DNA of 57,995 bases from Planctomycetota bacterium (GTDB lineage: Bacteria; Planctomycetota; Phycisphaerae; WQYP01), in contig JAJZGH010000001.1 of assembly GCA_021798635.1 (NCBI GenBank), forward strand, positions 1 to 57,995, in the 5' to 3' direction. The notes beneath the pieces were generated by a model. It was not told where the DNA came from and searched no databases. It was given only the letters and a program-made list of their open reading frames with translations. The position numbers and the translations under genes were made by a program. Of this stretch, positions 1-8,891 are shown one piece after another (position 1 is the first letter of the stretch; each line of letters starts with the position of its first letter).

Positions 1-137
1 GCAAGCAGAACCGGGGTGGCCTGTCCGTATTGCACCGACGCCTGCGCCTTATTTTCCGCCACTGGCAGCAACAGTGTGGCTGCGATCACCATCCCGGCGA
101 TGCTACGCCCCTGCATGAGAACCCAAGTTTTAGTCAC
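1..137 (-). CDS. N-terminus of an exported protein, cut by the window edge
   Basis: Only about 45 residues are visible. A GTG start at 137 is preceded by a GGAGG ribosome site (plus-strand 147-151) at good spacing. The translation begins MTKTWVLMQGRSIAG and continues with a hydrophobic stretch rich in Ala, Leu and Val, then ENKAQA. This looks like a Sec signal peptide with cleavage near AQA. The mature part starts SVQYGQATPVLL and is too short to assign to a family. The gene has a good promoter on the same strand (379-406), implying a leader of about 235 nt. An ATG eight codons in is an alternative start but lacks a comparable ribosome site. Confidence 0.6.
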   Translation of the reverse strand, partial: MTKTWVLMQGRSIAGMVIAATLLLPVAENKAQASVQYGQATPVLL

Positions 138-683
138 GGTCAACTTCCTCCAAAAAACAGTCCAAATCACCCTGCACAAGGCGCAACAAACGCCCCATGC
201 TGAAAAAGCACGTATCCGGCAAAGAGGTATTTGCAAGCAACGTGCGCGCAGTAATCCCGCGGTGTTGAGCGAAAATTTTTCCGCCAACCAATCGCCGATC
301 ACGGCTAAGCCGTTGCAATCCCTGAATTATTTATTTAGGAAGAAAATCCGATTTCTCCCTCTCCACACGGTGCGTTACAGAATACGCTGGTTTCTCAGAC
401 TGTCAATAAAAAAAAGACAGAATTATCAAAAATAATATTATCGGGCGAAACACGCTTCTCCCAGCCTGATCAACCTGGTCTTCCAGTAGATCGTAGGGCG
501 GGCTCGCTAATCAACTTCAACGGGTACCCGGCGAATACCCGGCCGTCCTTAACTGTTTGCACCGAGTTGACGCGGGTAGCCGGCAGTCCAGCATAATTTG
601 GAGCTATTTCCGCCCATGCGCTGCCACATTTCATGGTTTTATATTACCATGACGCAGGTTATTTCAGGCAGGAGAATTTATCC
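138..683. other. Intergenic region between divergent genes
   Basis: This stretch separates the minus-strand exported protein from the plus-strand aldo/keto reductase. Open frames here show no ribosome site and no protein-like composition, so I do not call them. It holds a minus-strand promoter at 379-406 and the roughly 235-nt leader of the exported gene. Around 520-585 there are three spaced copies of a GGGTAnCCGG-type sequence of unknown meaning. No known riboswitch core was recognised. Confidence 0.5.
379..406 (-). promoter_or_regulatory. Promoter for the exported protein at the left edge
   Basis: On the minus strand there is a perfect TTGACA (plus-strand 401-406), a 16-bp spacer and TATTCT (379-384). 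Transcription would start near 372. An A/T-rich tract lies just upstream (407-440) and could act as an UP element. This is a consensus-based call only. Confidence 0.5.
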
Positions 684-1673
684 ATGCGGTATCGCACTTC
701 ACGTCGGATCGGGGCCAGTATTTCGGAAATTGGATTAGGATGCTGGCAGCTTGGTGCGGCGGATTGGGGTGATGTGCCCGAACAGCGGGCGATGGAGATT
801 TTGCACGCGGCCGATCAGACTGGTGTCACCTTTTTTGATACGGCGGATGTTTACGGCAGCGGCCGAAGCGAAATGCTGATCGGTAAATATCTCAAATCAC
901 GGCTGGCCGGCGCAAAGCCTGTGTTTGTTGCCACCAAACTCGGAAGGCTCAACGGGTATCCGGATGGCTACACCGCCGATCTATTGCGGGAATGCACATT
1001 GCGATCCATTGAGAGGTTGGGTGTTGCGGCACTGAATTTAACGCAGTTGCATTGCATACCCATGCGGCACCTGCAAGCGGGGCATGTCTTTGACTGGCTG
1101 CGAAAATTGAAGGACGAAAAACTTATCAATCATTTTGGGGCCAGTGTGGAGACCGTGCAGGAGGCAAAAATATGCCTGCAACAACCGGACTGCGATTCCT
1201 TGCAGATCATCTTCAATATTTTCCGACAAAAGCCTATTGAGGAATTATTTGCCGAGGCGAAGGAAAAGGGCGTGGCGATTATCGTGCGACTGCCGCTGGC
1301 CAGCGGATTACTCGCCGGCAAATACACACGTGATACCACTTTTGCGCCCAGCGATCATCGCACGTACAATCGCAACGGAGAGAAATTTAATGTGGGCGAA
1401 ACATTTGCCGGTTTGGAATTTTCACGCGGTGTGGAACTTGCGGACCGTTTGAAAGCATGGGTGCCACAGAATCAAACCATGGCGGATTTCGCCATTCGTT
1501 GGATCTTGGATCATGACGCGGTAACCACGGTTATTCCCGGCGCTTCCAAGCCCCAGCAGGCGCTGAATAACGCCAAGGCCAGCGATCTTTCGCCGCTGCC
1601 GACTACGGTGCACACGCATTTGCGGGAATTGTACGCAACGGATATTGCCGCACACATTCGCGGGCCTTATTGA
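684..1673 (+). CDS. Aldo/keto reductase family oxidoreductase
   Basis: A 329-residue protein of the aldo/keto reductase superfamily, which reduces aldehydes or ketones with NAD(P)H in the cytosol. The N-terminal IGLGCWQLG, then FFDTADVYGSGRSE carrying the catalytic Asp and Tyr, and ATKLGR carrying the Lys are all visible. The conserved LNLTQLHC strand supplies the His position. TTVIPGASKPQQ near the C-terminus fits cofactor binding. I place the start at ATG 684 because GGAG sits at 671-674 with normal spacing. An upstream in-frame ATG at 633 lacks a ribosome site. The substrate cannot be told from sequence. The neighbouring genes do not form an obvious pathway with it. Confidence 0.88.
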   Translation: MRYRTSRRIGASISEIGLGCWQLGAADWGDVPEQRAMEILHAADQTGVTFFDTADVYGSGRSEMLIGKYLKSRLAGAKPVFVATKLGRLNGYPDGYTADLLRECTLRSIERLGVAALNLTQLHCIPMRHLQAGHVFDWLRKLKDEKLINHFGASVETVQEAKICLQQPDCDSLQIIFNIFRQKPIEELFAEAKEKGVAIIVRLPLASGLLAGKYTRDTTFAPSDHRTYNRNGEKFNVGETFAGLEFSRGVELADRLKAWVPQNQTMADFAIRWILDHDAVTTVIPGASKPQQALNNAKASDLSPLPTTVHTHLRELYATDIAAHIRGPY

Positions 1674-1710
1674 TCGCGCATTTAATAACTGACGTGATAA
1701 TCCGGGCGCT

Positions 1711-2445
1711 TTATCGCGGCATGGGAATCACGGCACCCGGCCTGGCGCGGTGGCCGTTGATAGCCAGTAAAGCAACTTCCATGATGCGCCAATTTCCCGG
1801 CCGGGGGTGATCCTGCCAGATAAAACGCCAGGAGGTAATTACCGGCCCATAATCGCGAGTGCTGGTCCAGATGACCATGTGCGTAACGGCCTGATCCGCA
1901 CGCATGTGCACGGTCATGGAACGAATGATGTTGCCGGTGATATGGGCGGATTTCAGTCGATCCGTCAGGCCGGATTGAATCTGGGCATAATTCCATTGGC
2001 CAAAAGTAGCACGCCGTGAAACATAGCGCATGATGGCGGGAACATCGTCATGTGCGGCGTCGCTGATGATCGCGTCATTGGCATTCACCAGTCGTTCATG
2101 CGGAGTTACCACCATTGCTGCGGTGACAATCCAAACGATCGTCACCGCTAAAACGGTGCCCGCGATATTTCGCAGTGCGGCCTGTTGCGTATTAAGCCCC
2201 CGCCAGATCGCCGCGACGGCAAATAGGAACATCGCGGCCCAGATGGCCCAATGATTTTCAAAAATGAGGGTGCCAACGGACTTGGGAAACCCGGTACCAA
2301 GCCGGATATACGCCAGTGTGCGGATCGTGTCATGCGGATTAAGTGTTAAAGCAAACAATTTGCACTCCACGGCCATCGGACTGTTCGGAACTCTTGTGAG
2401 GTATTGTATGGCTTGGGCCTCCGGCGGGGCAACAAAGGGGGGCAC
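1711..2445 (-). CDS. Membrane protein with a C-terminal NTF2-like region, function unknown
   Basis: A 244-residue protein read from a GTG at 2445. The first third includes YIRLGTGFPKSVGTLIFENHW, followed by two hydrophobic segments (about residues 68-86 and 92-112) that should span the membrane. The C-terminal half (from about residue 115, VTPHERLVNANDAIISDAAHD) has the helix-then-curved-sheet pattern of NTF2/SnoaL-like domains, often ligand-binding or accessory. The family assignment is inference from pattern, not from a catalytic motif. The frame stays open to 2512 without an ATG, so the true start may be the GTG, an ATG at 2376, or another codon. It is divergent from the flavin reductase-like gene at 2530. 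Confidence 0.6.
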   Translation of the reverse strand: MPPFVAPPEAQAIQYLTRVPNSPMAVECKLFALTLNPHDTIRTLAYIRLGTGFPKSVGTLIFENHWAIWAAMFLFAVAAIWRGLNTQQAALRNIAGTVLAVTIVWIVTAAMVVTPHERLVNANDAIISDAAHDDVPAIMRYVSRRATFGQWNYAQIQSGLTDRLKSAHITGNIIRSMTVHMRADQAVTHMVIWTSTRDYGPVITSWRFIWQDHPRPGNWRIMEVALLAINGHRARPGAVIPMPR

Positions 2446-2529
2446 GCTCGAATATGGCGAGACGGGGGCCTCCGCGGCTAAGATGCTGTGGTAGATTATC
2501 TTGGTAGGACATTATGGAGCTTTATACGC

Positions 2530-3162
2530 GTGGATTTTAATATTACTGAAACGGATTATTTGTTTTCTTACAAACTCATGACCAACCTGATCGTGCCGCG
2601 GCCGATTGCGTGGATCACCAGTATCGATGCGGCAGGGGTCATTAACGCGGCACCCTTTAGTTTTTTTAATATGCTGGGCGCTGAGCCGCCGATTCTTGTG
2701 GTGGGAATCGGGCGGCGGCCCGGAACCAATACCCCGAAAGATACCGCGTTAAATATCCGGAGCACTGGGGAATTTGTGGTGAATCTGGTAACCGAGGACA
2801 CGGTCGAAAAAATGAATGAATGCTCGGTGGATTTTCCCAATGGCACCAGTGAGGTGGAAAAAATCGGTTTAACTTGTGTTGCAGGGCGGCAAGTGAAAGC
2901 GCCCCATTTGGCGGAATCCGCGGCAAGTTTTGAATGCCGCCTCGTACAATATGCCGAGATCGGAGATAATCTGGTGTTTATTGGGCAGATTGTGCATTTG
3001 CGGATTGCCGATGAACTATATGATGCGGACAAAAAGCACATTCGTGGCGAAGTGTTCCACCCGGTAGGGCGTATGGGTGCTCCGGCGACGTACGTGCGAT
3101 CCCGTGATCGATTCAATATGCCTCGGCTGAATTACCAGCAGTGGTTGAAGAAGCATCAATGA
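2530..3162 (+). CDS. Flavin reductase-like FMN-binding split-barrel protein
   Basis: A 210-residue protein of the flavin reductase-like/DIM6 split-barrel family, which binds FMN and can reduce flavin with NAD(P)H. YKLMTNLIVPRPIAWITS is the signature opening strand. NAAPFSFFNMLGAEPPIL and the STGEFVVNLVTE stretch build the FMN site and dimer interface. I start at GTG 2530 because GGAG lies at 2516-2519. The frame is open from 2488, but the extra residues there look non-homologous. The gene ends seven bases inside the convergent gene at 3156. Its substrate is unknown. A second, more divergent family member sits at 25893. Confidence 0.85.
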   Translation: MDFNITETDYLFSYKLMTNLIVPRPIAWITSIDAAGVINAAPFSFFNMLGAEPPILVVGIGRRPGTNTPKDTALNIRSTGEFVVNLVTEDTVEKMNECSVDFPNGTSEVEKIGLTCVAGRQVKAPHLAESAASFECRLVQYAEIGDNLVFIGQIVHLRIADELYDADKKHIRGEVFHPVGRMGAPATYVRSRDRFNMPRLNYQQWLKKHQ

Positions 3163-4829
3163 ATGCGCCAAATCGAAAAATAGTGTCCTTGCCATAGTAA
3201 CGAAAATTTACGGCGAACCGGCGAGAAGGCTGGATTAACCCATAATCCGAATTTCCCATACCCGTGTCGCACGACAATATAATGTGCCGCCATAGCTTCG
3301 CTTTTAAGCCGTCGCATTTCTATTGCCGTAGGAATTCCCGGTTCGGGAAACCAGCTTAAGGGCATGGTCATGCCCTTGGGCATCCATGGCAAATAGCCGT
3401 TGGAAAGTATCAACGTGTGATGGCCCCGCACTTTCCGGCAGACGTACCGCCATTGTGCGGCTTGCTGCGGGTAGGCCCATAAATATCCGGTTTGCTTATC
3501 GCGTATTTTATTTTGCCAGCACCAGAACGTCAGGCCTGTATTGCGGGCTTGACTGCACAGCGCCATGATTCCCAATACCGTCGCCACCTGGAACTGCCTG
3601 GCCCCGCAGCGGCTGATTACCAGAGCCGCAAACAGAACCGGCATATAAGAATAATATTCCCAGGCATATTTCCAGCCGTAAAAACCCAGTACGAAAGCGA
3701 CGTGCATGATGGCGATGGAAATCGCCGTTTCCATTAATCGGTTGGGCGTATGCACCCAATCGGCGATCAGGCCCCCGACGTAATGCGTCTTGCCGATATT
3801 TTCTGGAGTATGTTTTTGCCGCAATCCACGTATCAGTAAACCCCATAACAGAATCGCGGACATAACCAGCCACAGCCCGGCAGGCGTAATAATATAGTAA
3901 TACCACGGGTGATAGGCCGGCGACCAGAACCGCAAACCGCTGCCGGAAAAAAAACCGAAATGGGTGTCCTTGTAGGTGCGCATTCCGGTGATCGGTACGA
4001 TGGTTAAAAGCAGCGATTGAATTCCAAATCGCCAGATCATCGCCACGGCCATCAGTACACCGGTTACCATCGCCGGTGCGGTGCGCCGCAGTAACCCGGA
4101 CCAGCGGCGCTCATGGCGGTAACAATCTATCATCGTCCAAATCACCAGTAGCAAACCGTACACATAGGCCATGGATGGTTTAACAAATAAACACGCCGTG
4201 CAGATCGCCAGCGCGCGTTGCCGCCGCCCGCTGGCCTGTTCCGCGATAGCCCACAGCAGCAGCAGGGCCTCCAGTGGGTGGGTGAGGGTCAGATAGCATG
4301 GCATGATCGCTACGGGCAGTGCGATAAATAAAAATACCAGGGCGGGACGTGATAATTTCAGTGCGACAGCAAAGCGGGCGATCATCACTGCCATGAGCAC
4401 TTCCATGACGGATGTCATCAGCAGATAGGCCGCCGGGGTACGACCCAGAATCGCAAATCCCCAGTGGGCCACGATGAGGCTTGCCAAGCCGTGGGTGTAG
4501 CCAAAATCAATGGCCGGCTTCATTCCCATGGAAATCAGCAAATCGCCTTTTAATGCGGTGCCGGGATCAAAGAATGAAAAAAATGTCCAGCCGGCAATCC
4601 GGGGCAACTGCCAAAGCTGCAACAGCACCAGTAAAATCGCGAAACCGGTAGCCAATATAAGTATCCGGCGGCGCGGCGTTGCGTGATGCGGCGGGGTAGT
4701 GCTGCGGGTTTTTTGATCAGTTCCCGTGGTGGATTTTATCGCGACATCCTTCATGGCCGGAATTCTAACGGAAATAACGCCCGGCGCGGCAGATGTCCAG
4801 CGGGCGGGAACGTATTTGTATCGCATCAT
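3156..4829 (-). CDS. Polytopic membrane protein, possible GT-C glycosyltransferase
   Basis: About 557 residues with roughly ten or more hydrophobic segments after a Lys/Arg-rich cytosolic N-terminus of about 50 residues. The first extracytoplasmic loop carries DPGTALKGDLLISMGMKPAIDFGYTHG. The position of this acidic loop after the first helix, and the aromatic TM pattern, resemble GT-C-type lipid-linked-sugar glycosyltransferases. The resemblance is architectural only and I recognise no specific family. The start is uncertain: ATG 4829 or the internal ATG at 4754, neither with a strong ribosome site. It overlaps the convergent flavin reductase-like gene by seven bases. Confidence 0.6.
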   Translation of the reverse strand: MMRYKYVPARWTSAAPGVISVRIPAMKDVAIKSTTGTDQKTRSTTPPHHATPRRRILILATGFAILLVLLQLWQLPRIAGWTFFSFFDPGTALKGDLLISMGMKPAIDFGYTHGLASLIVAHWGFAILGRTPAAYLLMTSVMEVLMAVMIARFAVALKLSRPALVFLFIALPVAIMPCYLTLTHPLEALLLLWAIAEQASGRRQRALAICTACLFVKPSMAYVYGLLLVIWTMIDCYRHERRWSGLLRRTAPAMVTGVLMAVAMIWRFGIQSLLLTIVPITGMRTYKDTHFGFFSGSGLRFWSPAYHPWYYYIITPAGLWLVMSAILLWGLLIRGLRQKHTPENIGKTHYVGGLIADWVHTPNRLMETAISIAIMHVAFVLGFYGWKYAWEYYSYMPVLFAALVISRCGARQFQVATVLGIMALCSQARNTGLTFWCWQNKIRDKQTGYLWAYPQQAAQWRYVCRKVRGHHTLILSNGYLPWMPKGMTMPLSWFPEPGIPTAIEMRRLKSEAMAAHYIVVRHGYGKFGLWVNPAFSPVRRKFSLLWQGHYFSIWRIH

Positions 4830-4929
4830 GTCGCTTGACCACTGGGTAGGTATTTCCTAGCATAACGGCTTGTTTCCGCACCGCGGGTTGGTTGTGGGAT
4901 AAACGTATGTTCAGGAAGCAGGAAGAAAC

Positions 4930-6120
4930 ATGGCCAAGAAAACGATCTCCCAGTTGGATGTTAAAGGTAAACGGGTATTGGTACGGGTGGATTTTAACGT
5001 TCCCTTGGATGGGGCTGGAAAAATTACCGATGACCGCCGAATTGTTTCAGCGCTGCCGACCATTGAAAATATTATCAAACGCGGTGGCAAAGCGGTTTTG
5101 ATGAGCCATCTCGGCCGGCCAAAATCCGGGCCGGAGGCGAAGTTTTCTCTTAAGCCGGCGGCGGAACATGTGGGCCTTTTGTTAAAAAAGAAGGTAAAGC
5201 TTGCACCGGATTGCGTAGGGGCGGCTGCGGAAGCAGTGGTTGCCCAGATGGCTGATGGCGATGTGGTGGTGCTGGAAAATACGCGATTCCATAAAGGTGA
5301 GGAAAAAAATGATCCGGCTTTTGCGGCACAGTTGGCCAAGCTGGGGGATCTGTATTGTAATGACGCCTTCGGAACGGCCCATCGGCAACATGCCTCTACC
5401 TATGGAGTGGCCGAAATTTTGGGGCCGGGTAAACGCGTGATCGGCTTCCTGATTGAAAAAGAATTGAAGTTTCTTGGAGAGGCGCTGGATCATCCCAGTC
5501 GCCCCTTTATTGCCATTCTCGGCGGCGCGAAGGTTTCCGATAAAATTGCCGTCATTGAAAATCTGCTGCGAAAGGCCGACACCATCCTGATCGGCGGAGC
5601 GATGGCGTACACATTTTTCCTCGCGCAAGGCAAGCAGATTGGCAAGTCCCTGGCGGAACGGGATAAGGTAAATTTGGCGGGGGATCTGCTGGCGAAGGGC
5701 GAAGGCAAACTGGTCTTGCCAATGGATACGGTTGTAGCCTCGGAAATTTCCGATACGGCCGTCACCGCGGTGGTGGAAGGGAAAATTCCGGATGACAAAG
5801 AAGGTCTGGACATTGGCCCCAAAACGATTGCCGATTACAAGAATCGGATTCGCTCGGCTCGCACAGTGGTATGGAATGGTCCCATGGGAGTCTTTGAGAA
5901 AAAGCCGTTCCAGGCGGGAACACGTGCTGTGGCCGAAAGCTTAGCGGATATCACAGGGCATGGAGCCACGACCATCATAGGCGGTGGCGATTCCGCGGCA
6001 GCTATCGAGCAGTTTGGCTTGGCGGCCAAAGTGTCGCACGTGTCCACGGGCGGGGGAGCAAGCTTGGAATTTATGGAAGGTCGCGGATTTCCGTGCATCG
6101 ACATTCTCGATACGGTATGA
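4930..6120 (+). CDS. pgk: Phosphoglycerate kinase
   Basis: A 396-residue cytosolic glycolytic enzyme that moves phosphate between 1,3-bisphosphoglycerate and ADP. Family landmarks are in order: GKRVLVRVDFNVPLD near the N-terminus, SHLGRPK, NTRFHKGEEKNDPAFA, FGTAHRQHAST, GGAKVSDKI at the hinge, WNGPMGVFE and the nucleotide-binding GGGDSAAAIEQFG near the C-terminus. The length is normal for the family. Start ATG 4930 follows an AGGAAG ribosome site. It is followed about 165 bases downstream by rpe, so two central carbon genes lie together. Confidence 0.98.
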   Translation: MAKKTISQLDVKGKRVLVRVDFNVPLDGAGKITDDRRIVSALPTIENIIKRGGKAVLMSHLGRPKSGPEAKFSLKPAAEHVGLLLKKKVKLAPDCVGAAAEAVVAQMADGDVVVLENTRFHKGEEKNDPAFAAQLAKLGDLYCNDAFGTAHRQHASTYGVAEILGPGKRVIGFLIEKELKFLGEALDHPSRPFIAILGGAKVSDKIAVIENLLRKADTILIGGAMAYTFFLAQGKQIGKSLAERDKVNLAGDLLAKGEGKLVLPMDTVVASEISDTAVTAVVEGKIPDDKEGLDIGPKTIADYKNRIRSARTVVWNGPMGVFEKKPFQAGTRAVAESLADITGHGATTIIGGGDSAAAIEQFGLAAKVSHVSTGGGASLEFMEGRGFPCIDILDTV

Positions 6121-6286
6121 TTCAATAAGGATTGAACAGGGAAATGGGTCCTTTTCGCGCAATAGCGCCGGGGAAAGGTTCCGCGTGATGCCCTGATTTG
6201 ATAAAAGCGGATCGTGCGAACGAGATTGTTTAAGCGGGCTGCTTCGACCAAGCGTTTTTTGTTGGCAACATTGGGATGCCTGAAGA

Positions 6287-6976
6287 ATGAACAGCGTGTT
6301 TTTGCGTCCGCCGCACTTGCCTCTGGTAGCGCCATCCATTCTGGCGGCTGACTTTGGGCGTCTGGCCGAAGAGGCCGCCGATATTGAACGTGCCGGTGCT
6401 GATCTTCTGCATGTAGATGTGATGGATGGCCACTTTGTCCCCAATTTGACGATGGGGCCGGATATTGTTCTGGCATTGGCGCGGGCGTGTCATCTTATGC
6501 AGGATGTGCATCTGATGGTGACTGATCCGCAAGATTTTGTTAAGCCATTTATTGAAGCGGGGGCCGGGCATATTACATTTCACATTGAAGCGCCGGGGCT
6601 CACGCGTTTCGGTGCGGTCGATTTAATTAAACGAATACATGATCTGGGGGCGACAGCGGGTATTTCGTTAAACCCCGAAACCCCGCCTGAGGCGCTTAAG
6701 GCGGTGCTTAGTCAGGTTGATTTGGTGCTGGTGATGAGCGTGCATCCAGGCTTTACCGGCCAAAGCTTTATGCCCGAAGTGCTCAATAAGGTACGCACGC
6801 TACGTAATGAGCTGGAACCCCGTCAGCGGCTTTCGATTGATGGCGGTATTGGTATACGCACCGCGCACGACGCTCTGGAGGCTGGTGCGGATGTACTGGT
6901 GGCGGGCGCGGCGATATTCCGCGCTTCCCACCGCGCCTCGACGATTCAATTGTTACGCGGTGATTACCCGCGTTAA
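6287..6976 (+). CDS. rpe: Ribulose-phosphate 3-epimerase
   Basis: A 229-residue TIM-barrel enzyme that interconverts ribulose-5-phosphate and xylulose-5-phosphate. APSILAADFGRLAEE supplies the first active-site strand. LLHVDVMDGHFVPNLTMG holds the metal-binding His and the catalytic Asp. VHLMVTDP, VMSVHPGFTGQSF and the C-terminal SIDGGI and VAGAAIF phosphate-gripping loops are all present. The ATG at 6287 has no strong ribosome site, and no better start was found in frame. It follows pgk in the same direction, so the two could share a transcript. Confidence 0.97.
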   Translation: MNSVFLRPPHLPLVAPSILAADFGRLAEEAADIERAGADLLHVDVMDGHFVPNLTMGPDIVLALARACHLMQDVHLMVTDPQDFVKPFIEAGAGHITFHIEAPGLTRFGAVDLIKRIHDLGATAGISLNPETPPEALKAVLSQVDLVLVMSVHPGFTGQSFMPEVLNKVRTLRNELEPRQRLSIDGGIGIRTAHDALEAGADVLVAGAAIFRASHRASTIQLLRGDYPR

Positions 6977-7024
6977 TAGTCTTTAAATTCGGCGGAAAAA
7001 CTTTCAGATAAAGGGTGTTACACT

Positions 7025-7807
7025 ATGTCCATGCTGGCGGGAAAAAAGGCTTTCATTTTTGGTGTGCTCAATGAGTATTCCATCGGGTGGCACATCGCCC
7101 AGGAACTCCATAAGGCGGGGTGCCAACTGGGATTTTCCTATCTGCCGGGCGAAAAAATCCAGCGTCGGGTCGTCAAAGCCGTGGAGCAATTTTCCCCTAA
7201 ATTTCTCGCCCCGTGTGATGTCAGCAAAGATGAAGATATTAAATCCGCTTTTCAGCAGGCTGGTGAAGCGTTCGGCACGTTTGATATTCTGGTGCACTCT
7301 CTGGCCTTTGCCCCGGCCGAGTCGTTGCATAATCCTTTTCTACAAACCAGCCGTGAAGCTTGGAAAATGGCCCTGGATATTAGTGCGTATTCGCTTCTGG
7401 CCATGGCCCGCGAGGCGCAGCCACTGATGAACCCCAATGGCTCCATTATCACCATGAGTTATCTGGGCGCGGAAAAATATATACCTATGTACAACGTCAT
7501 GGCCGTTGCCAAAGCGGCTTTGGAGTGTACGGTGCGCTATCTGGCCGCTGAGATGAGTCGGCACGAAAAACATATTCGGGTCAACGCCATCAGCGCGGGA
7601 GCCATTAAAACCATGGCGGCGCGCGGCATAGGCGATATTGATAAAATGATGGCCCATTATACTGAGAAATCACCGTTGCCCTGGAATGTGGATGAAGCGG
7701 CGTCGCATGTCGGTAAAACCGCAGTTTATCTCTGTTCCGACTTATCCTCCGGGGTTACCGGAGAAACACTTTATGTCGATGGCGGATATAACATTGTCGG
7801 GTGGTAA
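7025..7807 (+). CDS. fabI: Enoyl-[acyl-carrier-protein] reductase, FabI type
   Basis: A 260-residue short-chain dehydrogenase-fold enzyme that completes each cycle of type II fatty acid synthesis by reducing enoyl-ACP with NAD(P)H. The nucleotide-binding opening is IFGVLNEYSIGWHIA, where most FabI proteins have GVANxxSIAW. LVHSLAFAP, SYLGAEKYIPMYNVMAVAKAALE with the Tyr-x6-Lys catalytic pair, and RVNAISAGAIKTMAA are typical. FabI is the target of triclosan-type inhibitors in other bacteria. ATG 7025 follows an AAAGGGTG-like site. The changed glycine loop is a small divergence that should not abolish cofactor binding. Confidence 0.95.
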   Translation: MSMLAGKKAFIFGVLNEYSIGWHIAQELHKAGCQLGFSYLPGEKIQRRVVKAVEQFSPKFLAPCDVSKDEDIKSAFQQAGEAFGTFDILVHSLAFAPAESLHNPFLQTSREAWKMALDISAYSLLAMAREAQPLMNPNGSIITMSYLGAEKYIPMYNVMAVAKAALECTVRYLAAEMSRHEKHIRVNAISAGAIKTMAARGIGDIDKMMAHYTEKSPLPWNVDEAASHVGKTAVYLCSDLSSGVTGETLYVDGGYNIVGW

Positions 7808-7865
7808 CGCGGAATGGTCCGCGGCCCGTTGCTCGTTTTAATATTCCACGTGAAGAATTTCCGCC

Positions 7866-8891
7866 GTGCTGACTCGCATTGAACCCGCTGATTTCGGCCT
7901 GCAGGAAGCCGCTGATTTAATCCGTCGCGGAGAACTTGTCGCCTTTCCCACGGAAACAGTTTATGGCTTAGGTGGAGATGCAGGCAACGCGTCCGCCATT
8001 GAACGAATTTATCAGGTTAAGGGGCGCCCCGGCAATAATCCGCTGATTGTGCATGTGCCGGATGTTGCGGCTGCGCAAAGCTATTCAGCCGGATTTTCCG
8101 CCTTGGCTGCGGTGTTGGCTCAAGCATTCTGGCCCGGCCCCTTGACTCTGGTTTTGCACCGCAATGACCGAATATGTCCGGCTGTCTCCGCGGGGAAAAA
8201 CACCGTGGCGATTCGTTGCCCCCATAATCCCGTCGCGCAGGCGCTGTTACAGGCAGCCGACCGGCCCATTGCCGCACCGAGCGCCAACTGTTCCGGTCAT
8301 ACGTCGCCTACCACGGCACAGCATGTCTACGACGAACTCGCTGGGCGTATTTCCCTGATTCTTGATGGCGGCCCATGCCAGATCGGCTTGGAGTCCACTG
8401 TGGTGGATGTAACGGGGGAATCCCCGGTGATTTTGCGCCCGGGGGCTGTTACACAGATCATGCTGGCCCAATGTCTTAGTGCCGCCGGATTTTTCCAGCA
8501 CGTCACGGTGTCAACCAAGTACGCCGGCAGTTCCGCCGATGAGCCTTTGCATAGTCCGGGCCAATTGGAAAGTCATTACGCCCCGCGCACCGCAGCCTAT
8601 CGCTTTTACGCCTCTGATCTGCCAAGATTGAACGCCTGTTTACTCACCATGCGGAATCAGCGTATCGGAATGCTATGCCTGGAAGGATTTGCCGTTCCCG
8701 CGGGAATGGCGAAAATACGTGTATTGCCTGCCTCTGAGCCAGCGTGCGCCAGAGCGCTATACGGTTCTCTACGCGAGTTGGACGCCGCAGGCTGTGATGT
8801 GCTACTGGTACAATGCCCGGAAAATAATAGTGGCGTATGGGCGGCCATTGAAGACCGCCTGCGCCGCGCTACGAAAGAACTGCCCCTATGA
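7866..8891 (+). CDS. tsaC: L-threonylcarbamoyladenylate synthase (Sua5/YwlC type)
   Basis: A 341-residue protein that makes threonylcarbamoyl-AMP from threonine, bicarbonate and ATP, the first step of t6A modification of ANN-decoding tRNAs. The YrdC core runs over about residues 10-200 with LVAFPTETVYGLGGDA, KGRPGNNPLIVHV, FWPGPLTLVL, IAAPSANCSG and ESTVVDVTG. A C-terminal extension beginning near SPGQLESHYAP marks the longer Sua5 form rather than the short TsaC form. The start is GTG 7866. The gene ends in an ATGA overlap with alr, so the two are probably translationally coupled. Confidence 0.94.
   Translation: MLTRIEPADFGLQEAADLIRRGELVAFPTETVYGLGGDAGNASAIERIYQVKGRPGNNPLIVHVPDVAAAQSYSAGFSALAAVLAQAFWPGPLTLVLHRNDRICPAVSAGKNTVAIRCPHNPVAQALLQAADRPIAAPSANCSGHTSPTTAQHVYDELAGRISLILDGGPCQIGLESTVVDVTGESPVILRPGAVTQIMLAQCLSAAGFFQHVTVSTKYAGSSADEPLHSPGQLESHYAPRTAAYRFYASDLPRLNACLLTMRNQRIGMLCLEGFAVPAGMAKIRVLPASEPACARALYGSLRELDAAGCDVLLVQCPENNSGVWAAIEDRLRRATKELPL

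Noticed and set aside
16..435. A 139-residue plus-strand open frame at the left edge
   Set aside because: It runs opposite the signal peptide and promoter of a better supported minus-strand gene, and has no ribosome site or protein-like pattern.
7808..7823. Hairpin CGCGGA/TCCGCG after fabI as a terminator
   Set aside because: The stem is perfect but the T-run comes 12 bases later, and the downstream gene lies close. Too weak to list.
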